Below are positions 15,621-26,040 of a DNA stretch of 64,000 nucleotides, piece after piece. Numbering within the stretch: position 1 is the first letter of the stretch; every line of letters begins with the position of its first letter. Location: assembly GCA_963703075.1 (NCBI GenBank), contig OY969786.1, positions 1,116,001 through 1,180,000 of the forward strand. Direction: 5' to 3'. The translations under genes and the position numbers were made by a program. Source of the DNA: Korobacter sp963703075. Lineage in GTDB: Bacteria; Acidobacteriota; Terriglobia; Terriglobales; Acidobacteriaceae. The notes beneath the pieces are model-generated. The model saw only the letters and a list, made by a program, of their open reading frames with translations. It was not told the origin of the DNA and ran no database searches.

Positions 15621-17741
15621 TTATTGCCCGGTCGGCTGCTTCGGTCGCTCGAAGGGTTTCTGCAAATACTTGCGGGCTTCGTCGAGGGCGCCCTGGGTGT
15701 TGTCGTTGGTCTGGATAGCTTGCCGGTACTGGTTGATGGCGCGCTCGCGCTGGCCGGTAATATCGAAAATCTTGCCCAGCTGGATGTAGCTCCAAACCTC
15801 GGTCCAGCGCGGGTCTCCATCCCCATTGAGCGAGTCGCGGTACTCGTTGGCAGAGGCCTGGTAATTGCGCTGCAGGTAGAACACCTCGGCGATGCGGTAA
15901 TGCGCAAGGGAACTGTTCTTGCTGATCGCCAATGCCGATTGGAATTGCTTAAGGGCTTCAGCCAGGTCGCCCTGCTGCACCAGCGCCTGCCCGCGTAGGA
16001 TGGCGGTGCGCACCTGGATATCAGTGGAATTCTTCAGGACGTGATCGTTGGGATCGATGGTGATGCGGCGCGGTTTGCCGAAGGTCTCAATCGCATACGG
16101 CGAGTTGGTCCCGACCACTTCGATGTTCTTGACCTCGGTTTGGCCGTCGGTGTCGACCTTGACCTGCACCGGCATGCGGAAGAGATCGAGGTCCTGGTTG
16201 ATCTCGCCGACGATGCGGAAGCCTTTACCGCTGCCCATGCGATAGACGGTGTACTTGTCTTTAAACTCGGGCGCGCTGGTGGAGTCGACCCACTGGGAGA
16301 AGAACCAGGTGAGCTGGTCTCCCTGCACTTTTTCGCAGACTTCGCGGAAATCGTCGACTGTGGCCGACTTCATGTTGAACTGCTGCCCGAAGTCGCGCAT
16401 GGCGCTGTAGAACTTCGAATCGCCCATCACGTAGCGCAGCATGTGCAGGATCATCGCACCCTTGTCGGTGACGGCCGACTGGAACTCGGGCGAAAAAGTG
16501 TCGAGACTGCCGACGCTGGAAAGCGGCACGGTCTGATAGGCCAGCGCACCGACCGACATGTCCTTCAGCGCCTCGTTAAATCCCGCGGAGCCGACCAGGT
16601 GCTGGATGTACAACGCTTCGGTGTAGCGCGCGAAGCCGTCGTTGAGCCACCAGTCGTTCTTGGAAGCGGGACTGACTTGGGTGCCCCACCACTGGTGCGC
16701 GATGGTGTTCGCCAGCAGCCGGTAATTCGTCTTATCCGAGATGTTGCGCGCCGCCAGGGCCGCGATTTCCGGCGCCCATGCGGAGGGAACGGTGTCGTCG
16801 GGGATCTCGACGATATTCAACGTATTCGAAGCCGGCGGACCAAACAGGGTGATGTTGAAGAAGAATTCCTTGTTGGCCGTGGATGCGTATTCTTCCGCGA
16901 ACTGCTTCTTGTCGGGCAGAGTCCACACCGTCATCTGCATACCGCCTTCGGTGCTGGATGTCTTGACGAACTTGCCCGCGATGATCGTTCCAGGGAAGCT
17001 TGGCTTCACCGACGTGAAGGTGACGGTGTGCATGCCTCCGGGAGTAGGAGCCGCTTCTTTTTCCTTCCGCACTTGCCGCGGATTGCCGGGCTGGCGGTGG
17101 CGCAGGCCGGGCGTCTTTGGCTCTTCTTCCTTTTCCTTGGCTGGCTCCGCCGCCGAAGCCGGTCCGCCAGACTCTTTGCCGCTGCCGATAATGGCGAATT
17201 CCTGGGGCGCGGTAACGGTGATGGTCGAGGTGAAACGGTTGATGCCGTAATCGACCATGGGGAACCAACGCGAGGCATAAAGCAGATAAGAGATGTCGTT
17301 GCCGACGTAAGCCAGCTTCAGGCCTTGTACGGGGCTATCGTCCGCCGACTGCAAGGTGCCTTCGTAGTCGAAGGTGAGGGTCGCGCTGCTGCCCTTGGCG
17401 AGGCCGGCGGGCAGTGCTACGCGGACGGTGTTGTCCTGCGAAACGCGCTCTGCCTGCAGCTCTTTGCCCTGGTCGTCTTCCACGTGAGTAACCCGCAAGG
17501 CGTTGTTCAGTTCGAAGGTTGCGGTGGCAAGGTCTTCCAGGGCCGTGAACTTTACTTTGGCGCGAGCGGTGAGCTTATGTGCGATGGGCTGCAGCTGCGC
17601 ATCGATCACGTAATCGTCCACGTGCAGCCGTATCTTTTCCGGGGCAGCCTGGACCGGCAGCGGACGAAATCCGACAAAGCACGTGAGTAGGAGGATCAGG
17701 ACCGGACCAACTGCGTGAGCCGCTCGCCTTACGAATTGCAT
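15621..17741 (-). CDS. M1-peptidase-like protein without zinc site, with C-terminal TPRs
   Basis: 706 residues: signal peptide (about 1-32), an M1 N-terminal beta domain, a catalytic-like domain and three TPR-like repeats (about 580-690). The zinc motif HEXXH reads NTIAH (residues 345-349), so the first His ligand and the catalytic Glu are missing. The third ligand Glu is Asp368 (WLNDGF), and the Tyr normally before the DKGA motif is Thr. The fold is kept (HQWWG, DKGAMILHML, TWFFSQW). It is therefore probably a periplasmic binding or scaffold pseudopeptidase. A low-complexity Glu/Lys/Pro insert (KEKEEEPKTP) lies near residue 205. Terminator downstream. Confidence 0.88.
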   Translation of the reverse strand: MQFVRRAAHAVGPVLILLLTCFVGFRPLPVQAAPEKIRLHVDDYVIDAQLQPIAHKLTARAKVKFTALEDLATATFELNNALRVTHVEDDQGKELQAERVSQDNTVRVALPAGLAKGSSATLTFDYEGTLQSADDSPVQGLKLAYVGNDISYLLYASRWFPMVDYGINRFTSTITVTAPQEFAIIGSGKESGGPASAAEPAKEKEEEPKTPGLRHRQPGNPRQVRKEKEAAPTPGGMHTVTFTSVKPSFPGTIIAGKFVKTSSTEGGMQMTVWTLPDKKQFAEEYASTANKEFFFNITLFGPPASNTLNIVEIPDDTVPSAWAPEIAALAARNISDKTNYRLLANTIAHQWWGTQVSPASKNDWWLNDGFARYTEALYIQHLVGSAGFNEALKDMSVGALAYQTVPLSSVGSLDTFSPEFQSAVTDKGAMILHMLRYVMGDSKFYSAMRDFGQQFNMKSATVDDFREVCEKVQGDQLTWFFSQWVDSTSAPEFKDKYTVYRMGSGKGFRIVGEINQDLDLFRMPVQVKVDTDGQTEVKNIEVVGTNSPYAIETFGKPRRITIDPNDHVLKNSTDIQVRTAILRGQALVQQGDLAEALKQFQSALAISKNSSLAHYRIAEVFYLQRNYQASANEYRDSLNGDGDPRWTEVWSYIQLGKIFDITGQRERAINQYRQAIQTNDNTQGALDEARKYLQKPFERPKQPTGQ

Positions 17742-17819
17742 GGGGAACAGGTGTGCTCCTGCTGAACTACTACCAATGAAAAATCTACACGAAAAGATGT
17801 GCCTGCACCAATTTCGCCT

Positions 17820-18965
17820 CTACCGAACCGCGTGTACTACGCCCAAAACTGCACGGGCCGCGCGTTCTGCCGCTGTTTCCACCGCGCGTCCAGCTTGCAA
17901 GTGTTCACGCACTTCTGCCAAATCCTCGAGCATCCGGCTGCGCCTTGGTCCCTCGTCGAGGAGGGTCGCGATCTCCTCCGCAACCCTGCCGGCAGTGAAC
18001 CCATGCTGCACCAGCTCGGGCACAATCTCACGTCCGGCGATCAGGTTCGGCATAGCAAAATGCGAAAGCTTCACCAGCCGTCGGCCTACCCGCCAGCTCA
18101 ACGGCGCCACCCGGTATACCATCACGAACGGAGTGCCCAACACCGCCGCTTCCACCGTCGCTGTACCGCTGGCAACGGCGGCTGCCCGGCTTTGTACAAG
18201 GGTTTGACGAGCATCCCTGGTTAACGTGACCCGCGGAGCGCCAGGAATTGTAAGAAGCTGCTCTTCGAGCCAGGATTTATCGAGGGTAGACGCCACCGGC
18301 AGCAGGAATTCATAGCCGCAGCCCAGCTTTTTGGCGGCTTCCAGCAGGGTCGGCAGGATCATCTGGACTTCCTTGCGGCGGCTGCCGGGCAGGAGACCAA
18401 TCCACAGTTTGGCCGGGTCCAGCGAGTTTTCAGCGGCGAACTGGGCACGAGGCTCGGCGACAATCGTCAGCTCTCCCAGGGGATGGCCGGTGAACTCGGC
18501 GGCCACGCCGTGCTCGCGGTAGAACTGCTCCTCGAAGGGGAAGATGACCAGCATCTTCTGCACATATTGCTGGACGAGGCGGATGCGTCCGCGCCGCCAT
18601 GCCCAGAGCTGCGGGCTGACGTAGTAGACGACGGGAATGCCGCGGGCGTGCAGGGCGCGTGCGAGACGGAAATGAAAGTCGGGGAAGTCGATCAGCACCG
18701 CCACGTCGGGCTTGCGGCGGTCAACCTCGCGCAGAAGCTTGCGGAACTCGCGGTAAATGCGCGGCAGATGGGTAACGACCTCGGCGATGCCGACCACGGC
18801 GATGTCATTGGCATCCACGACGGTGTCGCATCCCGCGCTGCGCATGCGCTCCCCGCCGAGGCCGAAGGCTTCGATGGGTTCGGGAGAAAGTTTCCGCAGG
18901 GCGTCGAGCAGCGCCGCGCCGTACATTTCTCCGGAAGCTTCGCCGGCAGAGATGAGCAGGCGCAC
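17820..18965 (-). CDS. lpxB: Lipid-A-disaccharide synthase
   Basis: 381 residues. It joins 2,3-diacylglucosamine-1-phosphate and UDP-2,3-diacylglucosamine to form the lipid A disaccharide at the inner membrane. Marks: SAGEASGEMYGA at the N-terminus, VLIDFPDFHFRLA, YYVSPQLWAWRRGR, LLPGSRRKEV and ASGTATVEAAVLGTPFVMVYR. GTG 18965 is chosen because GAGG lies 8 nt upstream and the protein then starts at the conserved RLLISAGE; the longer reading from 19145 adds about 60 unconserved residues running back to the divergent kinase start. No other lpx gene is adjacent. Confidence 0.95.
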   Translation of the reverse strand: MRLLISAGEASGEMYGAALLDALRKLSPEPIEAFGLGGERMRSAGCDTVVDANDIAVVGIAEVVTHLPRIYREFRKLLREVDRRKPDVAVLIDFPDFHFRLARALHARGIPVVYYVSPQLWAWRRGRIRLVQQYVQKMLVIFPFEEQFYREHGVAAEFTGHPLGELTIVAEPRAQFAAENSLDPAKLWIGLLPGSRRKEVQMILPTLLEAAKKLGCGYEFLLPVASTLDKSWLEEQLLTIPGAPRVTLTRDARQTLVQSRAAAVASGTATVEAAVLGTPFVMVYRVAPLSWRVGRRLVKLSHFAMPNLIAGREIVPELVQHGFTAGRVAEEIATLLDEGPRRSRMLEDLAEVREHLQAGRAVETAAERAARAVLGVVHAVR

Positions 18966-19143
18966 TATGAGTTCCTCGATGGCATGCAGAAGCAGTGTAA
19001 AGGGTGGCGATTCGGGCAGAAGGGAATTCGGCCAAATCCGGCGGCGGATGTCCCTTTGAAACGAGAGTCGAGGAACCGGCACTTTCGTTGACGCGCCGCT
19101 GCTCCGTTCGTAAGATGAACCAACCTCGGGGAAACTGCGTCTC

Positions 19144-21610
19144 ATGATTGGCCAGATCGTCTCCCACTACCGAATTGTCGACAAAATCGGCGGCGGGGGC
19201 ATGGGCGTGGTTTACAAGGCCGAGGACCTCACCCTCCATCGCTTCGTCGCGATGAAGTTCCTGCCCGATGATCTTGCCCTCGATCCCCAGGCGCTGACGC
19301 GTTTCCAGCGTGAAGCGGAGGCTGCCTCAGCCCTGAACCATCCCAACATCTGCACCATCTACGAAATCGGGCAGGAAAACGGCCGGCCCTTCATCGTGAT
19401 GGAGTTTCTCGAGGGGATGACCCTGAAGCATTGCATCAACGGCCACCCTTTGACCCTGGAGCAGATTCTTACCCTTGGGCCTGACATCGCCGAAGCCCTT
19501 GAAGTGGCCCATGCGGCCGGCATCATCCATCGCGACATCAAGCCTGCCAACATCTTTGTCACCAAGCGAGGCCACGCCAAGGTACTCGACTTCGGCCTGG
19601 CCAAGGTCACACAGCCGACCGGATCCACCAGCCAGGCCGCCAACACTGTGACCCAGGACGAGCACCTCACCCGCCCCGGTTCGACCCTTGGCACGATCGC
19701 TTATATGTCCCCGGAGCAGGTGCGCGCCAAGGATCTGGATGCGCGCAGCGACCTCTTTTCCTTCGGCGCGGTTCTGTACGAGATGACCACCGGCATGCTG
19801 CCGTTTCGCGGCGAAACCTCCGGCGTTGTCTTCAAGGCCATTCTCGATACCGAACCCACGCCCCCGGTTCGCTTGAACCCGGACACACCGGCTGAACTGG
19901 AACGCATTATCAGCAAGGCGTTGGAAAAAGATCGCCAGTTGCGTTACCAGAGCGCGGCCGAAATGCGCACCGATCTGCAGCGGCTGAAACGCGAATCGGA
20001 GTCGAGTCGCAACCTCATACCGCCTGCTGTGGACGCACCGTCGGCAGCGGGTAAGTACGGATGGAAGATCGCGCTAGCGGTGGCGGCAGTCACGGTCATC
20101 CTCGGTGCTTTTGCGTTCTGGAAGCATTACGAGTCGTCCAAGCCGGCCACGACAGCGCCGCTGGCATCGGCTGCGCAATCAACGGTGCGCACGATTGCCG
20201 TGCTGCCGTTTCGCGACCTCACGTTGCGGCCCGGCGAAGAGTCCTGGGGCATCGGCATGACCGACGCGATCATCAGCCGCTTGACCTCCCTGCAAAATCT
20301 CGCCGTGCGGCCCACGACTTCGGTCTTGAAATACATCAAGGACCCCAACCGATCCCGGGCAGGCAGCGCAGGAACTGGGGGTCGATTCCGTGCTCGATGG
20401 CACGTATCAGCGCGCTTCCGGAGTGATTCGCGTCTCGGTGCAGCTGGTCGATCGGGATCAGCGGGCCATGCGCTGGGCAGAACATTACGACCTCCGCGCC
20501 GACGATGTTCTGAAGTTCCAGGACCAGGTCGCGCAGAAAGTCGTGGACGGCATGCGAGTGCGGGTTTCCGGCCAGGAGCAGGAATCCCTCGCCGAGAAAT
20601 CGACCACCTCGACGGAAGCCTACAACCTCTACCTGCAAGCGCGGTTTTACAAGAATGAATACTCGATGCACACCCAGATCGAGAGCTTGCACCTCGCACA
20701 AAATGTGCTGCAGCACGCGATCAAGATCGATCCATCTTTTGCCGATGCCTACGCGCTGCTTGCCTACGTCTACATCATGGAAGCCGCCAACGTTCAACAG
20801 AATGGCCCGGAAAACCTCGCCAAATCCGAAAAGTTCGCTCGACGCGCGGTGGCCTTGCAGCCCGATTCCCTCGAAGGCCTGGTTGCTCTCGGCCTGTTTT
20901 TGACTGAGAGCGGTCGGAATCAGGAAGCCATCGAGATTCTCCAGCGCGCCGTGACCCTCGCGCCCAACTCAAGCCTGGCCTGGGACACCTTGGGGTATGT
21001 CTACCACTACGCGGGCCTGGATGTTTCCGCGGAAAAGGCTTACCTGCGAAGCATGGAACTGGATCCCACCACCACCCGCAGTCACTGGATGCACGCCCGC
21101 ATGCTCCTTTCCCTCGGACGCGCCCACGAGGCCGAAATGGAGGTGCGGGAGGCACTTACAGCCAATCCGAACCAATTCAAAGCCATGGGGTATCTCGCCG
21201 ACTTTCTGTACTACCAGGGCAGGATCGACGAAGCGGAGCCCGTAGTCGCGAAAGCAGTCGAGATGGGTCGCGACAGTGGCGACAATTCGCCGCGCATCGT
21301 CGCTGGGTTTGTATACGCTTCCAAGAACCAGCGCGATCGCATTGATAAGGACCTGCTCCAGGAAAAGCCTTCGGATGAAGTGGACGGCGACGCGGCCTAT
21401 TGGATTGGAGGAATCCATTCCCTACTCGGGGAACGCGAAGAAGCGCTCGCCTGGCTGCGCCGCACCGTGGCGCTCGGCAACCATGATTATCCCTGGTTCG
21501 AGCGGGATAAGAATTGGGACAAGCTGCGCGACGACCCTGAATATCAGGGCATCATGAACGAAGTACGCCAGCACTGGGAACAATACAAACAAGCCTTCGG
21601 AAAGACGTGA
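19144..21610 (+). pseudogene. Membrane Ser/Thr kinase with TPR domain, single-base frameshift
   Basis: Kinase domain at residues 1-275 (GGGGMGVVY, VAMKFLP, HRDIKPAN, DFGLAKV, GTIAYMSPEQ), a membrane segment near 303-322, then a FlgO/TolB_N-like domain (IAVLPFRDL ... DAIISRLTSL). At 20347/20348 one extra A breaks the frame; skipping it gives KYIKDPTDPGQAAQELGVDSVLDGTY and continues through about 10 TPR-like repeats to 21610. Total length is 2467 nt, one over a multiple of three, or about 822 residues if repaired. As written, the first frame ends at 20658 with 100 residues of nonsense. The kinase half would be intact. Confidence 0.87.
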
Positions 21611-21697
21611 TCGCTTTACGTTTCGATACTCTCCAACCCGCTTCGAGGACAACGTAGTGCGAAAGTTTACAGTTGGGACTAGGAACAAAGTGCTACG

Positions 21698-22669
21698 GTG
21701 AGGGTTGTTGAGAGTAGAAGTGGGCGCAGGAGGAAGAAAGTCAAAACCATTCTTCTCGTGTTGGTCCTCGGATGTATGAGCGCGCTGGCCCAGGATGCCG
21801 GAGCCCTGGCGGCACAACAGGCGCAGCAAGCCACCGATATGGCGATGCAGGCCGCCCAACAGGCGAACGATCAGGCCATGCAGGCGCAACAGCAGGCAAA
21901 TGCCCAGGCGATGCAGGCAGCCGAGGCAGACGCGGAAAATACCGGGCCGGTCGTGGCCTATACCCAGGCGCCCACCTTCTCGGTGAGAGCCGGGGTGGTG
22001 GCGGAGGGCACGCAGGTACGCCTCAAGAGCCGCACTCACTACGCAGTGATCTATTACACGACCAACGGGTGGACGCCGACCACCCATTCGAAGCGCTGCA
22101 AAGGGCCGATCACTATCAAAGCGACCACCGAGTTGCAGGCGATTGCGATTGCCCCCCAGACGGTACGCAGCCTGATCGTGAGTGCGAAATACGTGGTTGC
22201 CGGAGCGACCAGCGCTAAGCTGCCGCGAGAGCTTTCTACCGATGGCGTGCTACATGCGGGAACTCGCCTGCACCTGGTGACCGACGCAACCGTCTCTTCC
22301 AAGACAGCCCAGGTTGGCGACAGCTTGAAACTCTTGCTCGATGAAAATGTGAAATTCGGCGACACCATCGCCCTCCCGAAAGGCACGCCGGTGGATGCAA
22401 TCATCACCCAGGCAGATCCGGCCGGGCACGCAGGCGTCCCAGGAGACGTGGCTTTTGAAGTGCGCGCGCTGATCGTGGACGGAAAGAAGGTCCCGCTGCA
22501 GGGCGGGGAATCGCTGGAAGGCGCGAACCACTATACCCGGGCAAAGAGCTTCCTGTTTGTTCCCGTGGTGGGGATCGCGGGGCTGGCCGCGCATGGCGAT
22601 GAGGCCGAGATCAAGCCGGGAATGACATTAACCGCCTCCGTCGCGGCGGACACGACCCTGCAGCCTTAA
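21698..22669 (+). CDS. Exported protein: Gln/Ala-rich stretch, chitobiase-C-like domain, beta module
   Basis: Up to 323 residues from GTG 21698; the start is uncertain, since no better codon follows the AGGAGG at about 21727. It has a signal peptide (LLVLVLGCMSALAQ), a 45-residue Gln/Ala/Met heptad-like stretch (AQQAQQATDMAMQAAQQ), a CHB_HEX_C-like domain (YYTTNGWTPTTHS), then a beta module (AGTRLHLVTDATVSSKTAQVGD) ending in AEIKPGMTLTASV. The beta module resembles those of the two glycine-zipper proteins near 59-60 kb. Probably periplasmic or outer-membrane associated; function unknown. Confidence 0.78.
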   Translation: MRVVESRSGRRRKKVKTILLVLVLGCMSALAQDAGALAAQQAQQATDMAMQAAQQANDQAMQAQQQANAQAMQAAEADAENTGPVVAYTQAPTFSVRAGVVAEGTQVRLKSRTHYAVIYYTTNGWTPTTHSKRCKGPITIKATTELQAIAIAPQTVRSLIVSAKYVVAGATSAKLPRELSTDGVLHAGTRLHLVTDATVSSKTAQVGDSLKLLLDENVKFGDTIALPKGTPVDAIITQADPAGHAGVPGDVAFEVRALIVDGKKVPLQGGESLEGANHYTRAKSFLFVPVVGIAGLAAHGDEAEIKPGMTLTASVAADTTLQP

Positions 22670-22700
22670 GCTTCTGCCGGTTTGTTTCGCTCGGATGGAT

Positions 22701-24597
22701 CTAGTCGGTAGCCGGCGTGAGAGACCCGGTGACCACCGGAGTTGCGAGCTCCTGGTCTTTGTACTGGAGTTGGTAAAGCTTGTAGTAGATGCCGCGCTGG
22801 GCGAGCAGTTGCTGGTGCGAGCCCATCTCGCGCACCTTGCCTTTGTGCATCACGATGATCTTGTCGGCGCGTTGAATCGTGGACAGACGATGAGCGATGA
22901 TCAGCGACGTGCGGCCTTCAACCAGCTTGGTAAGTGCCTCGCGGACGCGGAATTCGGTTTCCGTATCAACGCTCGAGGTAGCCTCGTCGAGGATGAGGAT
23001 CTTCGGATTGTGCGCCAGGGCGCGGGCGAAAGAGATCAACTGCTTCTGTCCGGTGGAAAGCGTGCTGCCGCGCTCGTGGACACCCTGTTCGAAGCCCGCC
23101 GGCTGGGAGCGGATGAACTCGGCGACGTTGACTTCCTCCGCCGCCTGCATCATGGCTTCGTCCGTAATCCACTCGGTACCGAGGCGAATGTTTTCGCCGA
23201 TGGTGCCGGTGAAGAGGAACGGATCCTGCAGCACCACCCCGAAGCGGCGTCGCAGATCGGCCAGCGGCATCTGCCGGATGTCGACGCCATCGACCTTAAT
23301 CGAACCTTGCTGCACGTCATAGAAACGCAATAAAAGCGAGATGAGGGTAGTCTTGCCGGCGCCGGTATGGCCGACCACAGCCACCGTCTCACCCGGCTCG
23401 AGGACGAAGGAAACATCCCGCAGAACCCAGTCCCATTCTTCCCCGGAGCCGTTGGTGGGGGCGTCTTTCGTCTGCGGAACGTGACGGTACGCAAACCAGA
23501 CGTGCTCGAATTCGATGCGGCCCGGACCGGCTGGTCGTCGTGGGTTCCGCGACGTCCTTGATCTCCACCGGCGTATCGAGCAGCTTGAAAATGCGTTCGC
23601 ACGCGGCCATGGCCTGCTGCACGATGTTGTATTTTTCGCTGAAGTCTTGAATCGGACGGAAGAAGCGCTGGGCATACTGGATGAACGCGACGAGGATGCC
23701 GAGGCTGGCCGCGTTGCGCAGATACTGTCCGCCGCCGAACCAGATGACACTCGCGATGGCGACAGCGGAAAGAAATTCGATGACCGGGTAATACACGGCG
23801 TGCGCGACGATGGCGTCCTTGAAGGCGTCCATGTGCGAGCGGTTGATTACCTCGAACTGCTCGAACGAGGCGCGCTCGCGATTGAAGAGTTGCAGCACCG
23901 TGATGCCGGTGACGTGTTCTTGCAAATAAGCGTTAATGCGCGCAATGGCGACGCGGATCCGGCGATACGCCTCGCGCACCAGGCGGCGGAAAATCATCGT
24001 CGCCCAGAAGATGACGGGCAGCACGGCGAAGACAATCAACGCCAGTCGCCAATTCATCCGCAGCATCACGAACATGATCCCGGCAAGGACGAAGACGTCC
24101 TCCACAATCGAAACCACGCCGGAGGTGAACATCTCGTTCAACGCATCGACATCGCTCGTGACCCGGGTAACGAGGCGCCCCACAGGATTGGTGTCAAAGA
24201 AACCGATGTGCAGGCGTTGGAGATGACGAAACAGTTCGGCCCGCAGGTCGAACATCGCCTTCTGGCCCACCCATTGCATCAGGTAAGTCTGCGCGTACTC
24301 GAAGGTGAAGCTGAGGAGCAGGAGAACGACATAGATGCCGGCGATCTGGCCGATGCCGACCAGCGGCTTCGAACTGAGATAACGGTCGAGAAAATTAGCA
24401 ACGTGCCGGTGCGCCAGATATTTGTCGATGGCGACTTGCGTCAGTGGCGGGCCGAGAATGTCCGCTCCCGACTTGAGGATGATGGCGGCGAGCGCAATGT
24501 AGACCTGCACCTGGTAGGGGCGCAGGTAGGCGAGCAGTCGCCGCATAAGGCGACTGTCGTACGCTTTGCCTAACGCATCTTCTTCATGTTGAGCCAT
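22701..24597 (-). pseudogene. MsbA-type ABC exporter, single-base frameshift
   Basis: The first frame (from ATG 24597) encodes a six-helix ABC exporter membrane domain up to FKLLDTPVEIKDVAEP. The ATPase lies in the next frame: Walker A GHTGAGKTT, Q-loop VVLQDPF, signature LSTGQ, Walker B ILILDEATS, switch His in IAHRLST. One extra base between about 23520 and 23545 separates them; skipping it gives DVAEPRRPAGPGRIEFEHVW. Total length is 1897 nt, one over a multiple of three, i.e. 631 residues, normal for MsbA-like half-transporters that flip lipids or export drugs. The two halves overlap in different frames from 23389 to 23750. Confidence 0.87.
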
Positions 24598-24608
24598 TCA
24601 ATAGGGAA

Positions 24609-24614
24609 ATTATA
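24609..24614 (-). promoter_or_regulatory. -10 element for the ABC exporter gene
   Basis: Perfect TATAAT on the minus strand, ending 11 nt before ATG 24597, which implies a very short leader. No clear -35 hexamer at the matching distance. Confidence 0.45.
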
Positions 24615-24652
24615 TAGACGCAATACTCGCGGCGTGGGATGGAAAACTATGC

Positions 24653-25903
24653 TCAGCCGAGATTGCGCAGGATCAGCGCAGAATTCTTGGAGCCGAAGGC
24701 GATGCAGTTGCACACTGCATGTTCGATGGCGTGCTTGCGGCCGGGTTGGGGAACATAGTCGAGATCGCAGTCGGGGTCAGGCTTTTCGAGATTGATGGTG
24801 GGCGGAATTTCGCCGTGGCGCATGGCGACCAGGGTTGCCGCGACTCCCGCCGCCCCGCTCGCGCCTTGTGGATGACCTATCTGCGACTTCAGCGACGACA
24901 TCGGCACCGCCTGCGCCCGTCCGCCCAGCGCAAGTTTGAGAGCGCGGGTCTCGATGCGGTCGTTGAGTTGCGTCGAGGTACCGTGCAGGTTGACGTAATC
25001 GATCTGTTCCGCTGTAACGCCGGCATTTTCCATCGCCAGGCCAATGGTGCGCGCCGGTTCTTCCCCGCACTCCTGCAGGCGCACCCGATGAAAGGCCTCG
25101 CACGTAGAAGCATAGCCCGCGATCTCGGCGAGAATCTGCCCGCCCCGGGCGCGGGCATGCTCGTAGTCTTCAAGGACGAACATCCATGCGCCTTCGGCCA
25201 GCACAAAGCCATCACGATCGGCGGAAAACGGACGTGACGCGCGCTGCGGATCGTCGTTCCACGATGTCGTCATGATCTTCATCAGGGAGAATCCCTTGAG
25301 GATGCCGGGCGCGAGCGGAGCATCTACCCCGCCGGTCAGCATCATCGGGATAGCGCCGGTGCGAATGTGCATGGCCGCATAGGCGATGGCATCGGTCGAC
25401 GAAGTGCAGCCGCAAGTGACGACGTGGCTCATGCCGCGAAATCCGAAGCGCATGCTGATTTCGCTGCTCATCGTTCCCATCGTCCCGCTGGGAATGGAGA
25501 ACAGGCTGACCTGCTTAATTTTTCCTTCGAAGTAGAGACGGTATTGTTCTTCGGAATAATCCTGGGCGCCCCCGCCGGTGCCGAGGATAACGCCGATGTC
25601 GCGTTTTTCATCCATCGACATGTGCGCGGGATCGAGCCCGGCAAGTTGCAGGGCCTCGGAAGAAGCGGCAAAGGCCAGCGGCACGGCACGGCCGACATGC
25701 TTGCGCTCGTGCGGATCGATCCAGGCAGATTCGTTGAAGTCGGGAATTTCCCCGGCAATGTGTACCGGTAGGGCCGAGGGATCGAAGCGGGTGATCCGAC
25801 GCACGCCACTCTTGCCGTCCAGAATCGCCCGGCAGAATGCTTCGTGCCCAATGCCGTTCGGGCTCACGACGCCCATGCCTGTAATGACGACCCGTTTCTC
25901 CAT
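24653..25903 (-). CDS. Beta-ketoacyl-ACP synthase, FabF-like
   Basis: 416 residues, KAS-II fold. Catalytic triad: Cys in VTCGCTSSTDA, His in NLHGTSTQLND, and His in KSQIGHPQGASG; also ASRPFSADRDGFVLAEGA. It condenses malonyl-ACP with an acyl-ACP. The Cys neighbourhood differs from housekeeping FabF (usually CASG), so a specialised role such as polyketide-like or odd-chain lipid synthesis is possible. It is the last gene of a minus-strand run after an acyl-CoA dehydrogenase, but no acyl carrier protein gene is adjacent. TAAGAT ends 8 nt before ATG 25903 and there is no SD. Confidence 0.9.
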   Translation of the reverse strand: MEKRVVITGMGVVSPNGIGHEAFCRAILDGKSGVRRITRFDPSALPVHIAGEIPDFNESAWIDPHERKHVGRAVPLAFAASSEALQLAGLDPAHMSMDEKRDIGVILGTGGGAQDYSEEQYRLYFEGKIKQVSLFSIPSGTMGTMSSEISMRFGFRGMSHVVTCGCTSSTDAIAYAAMHIRTGAIPMMLTGGVDAPLAPGILKGFSLMKIMTTSWNDDPQRASRPFSADRDGFVLAEGAWMFVLEDYEHARARGGQILAEIAGYASTCEAFHRVRLQECGEEPARTIGLAMENAGVTAEQIDYVNLHGTSTQLNDRIETRALKLALGGRAQAVPMSSLKSQIGHPQGASGAAGVAATLVAMRHGEIPPTINLEKPDPDCDLDYVPQPGRKHAIEHAVCNCIAFGSKNSALILRNLG

Positions 25904-26040
25904 GGCTGTTGATCTTACTCGTCAGATGCCATGGAGCGACGACGGGAAAGACAACAAATTGCAACCAGGACGTCGCGAAAAAGAAAACAGGCAGTTTGCA
26001 CTGGCGGTCAAATGGCCTGCGAATACTCGCGGCACCTCCG

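Noticed and set aside
16041..17690. 549-codon plus-strand open frame opposite the M1-like gene
   Set aside because: The reverse strand encodes a convincing signal peptide and M1 fold; this frame is Asp/Gly/Val-rich shadow sequence typical of high-GC antisense frames.
19144..19146. Longer lpxB from 19145 with 60 extra N-terminal residues
   Set aside because: The extra residues would overlap the divergent kinase start and match nothing in LpxB; GTG 18965 has a good SD and gives the usual length.
23515..24573. 352-codon plus-strand open frame
   Set aside because: Antisense to the ABC exporter membrane domain; composition is shadow-like.
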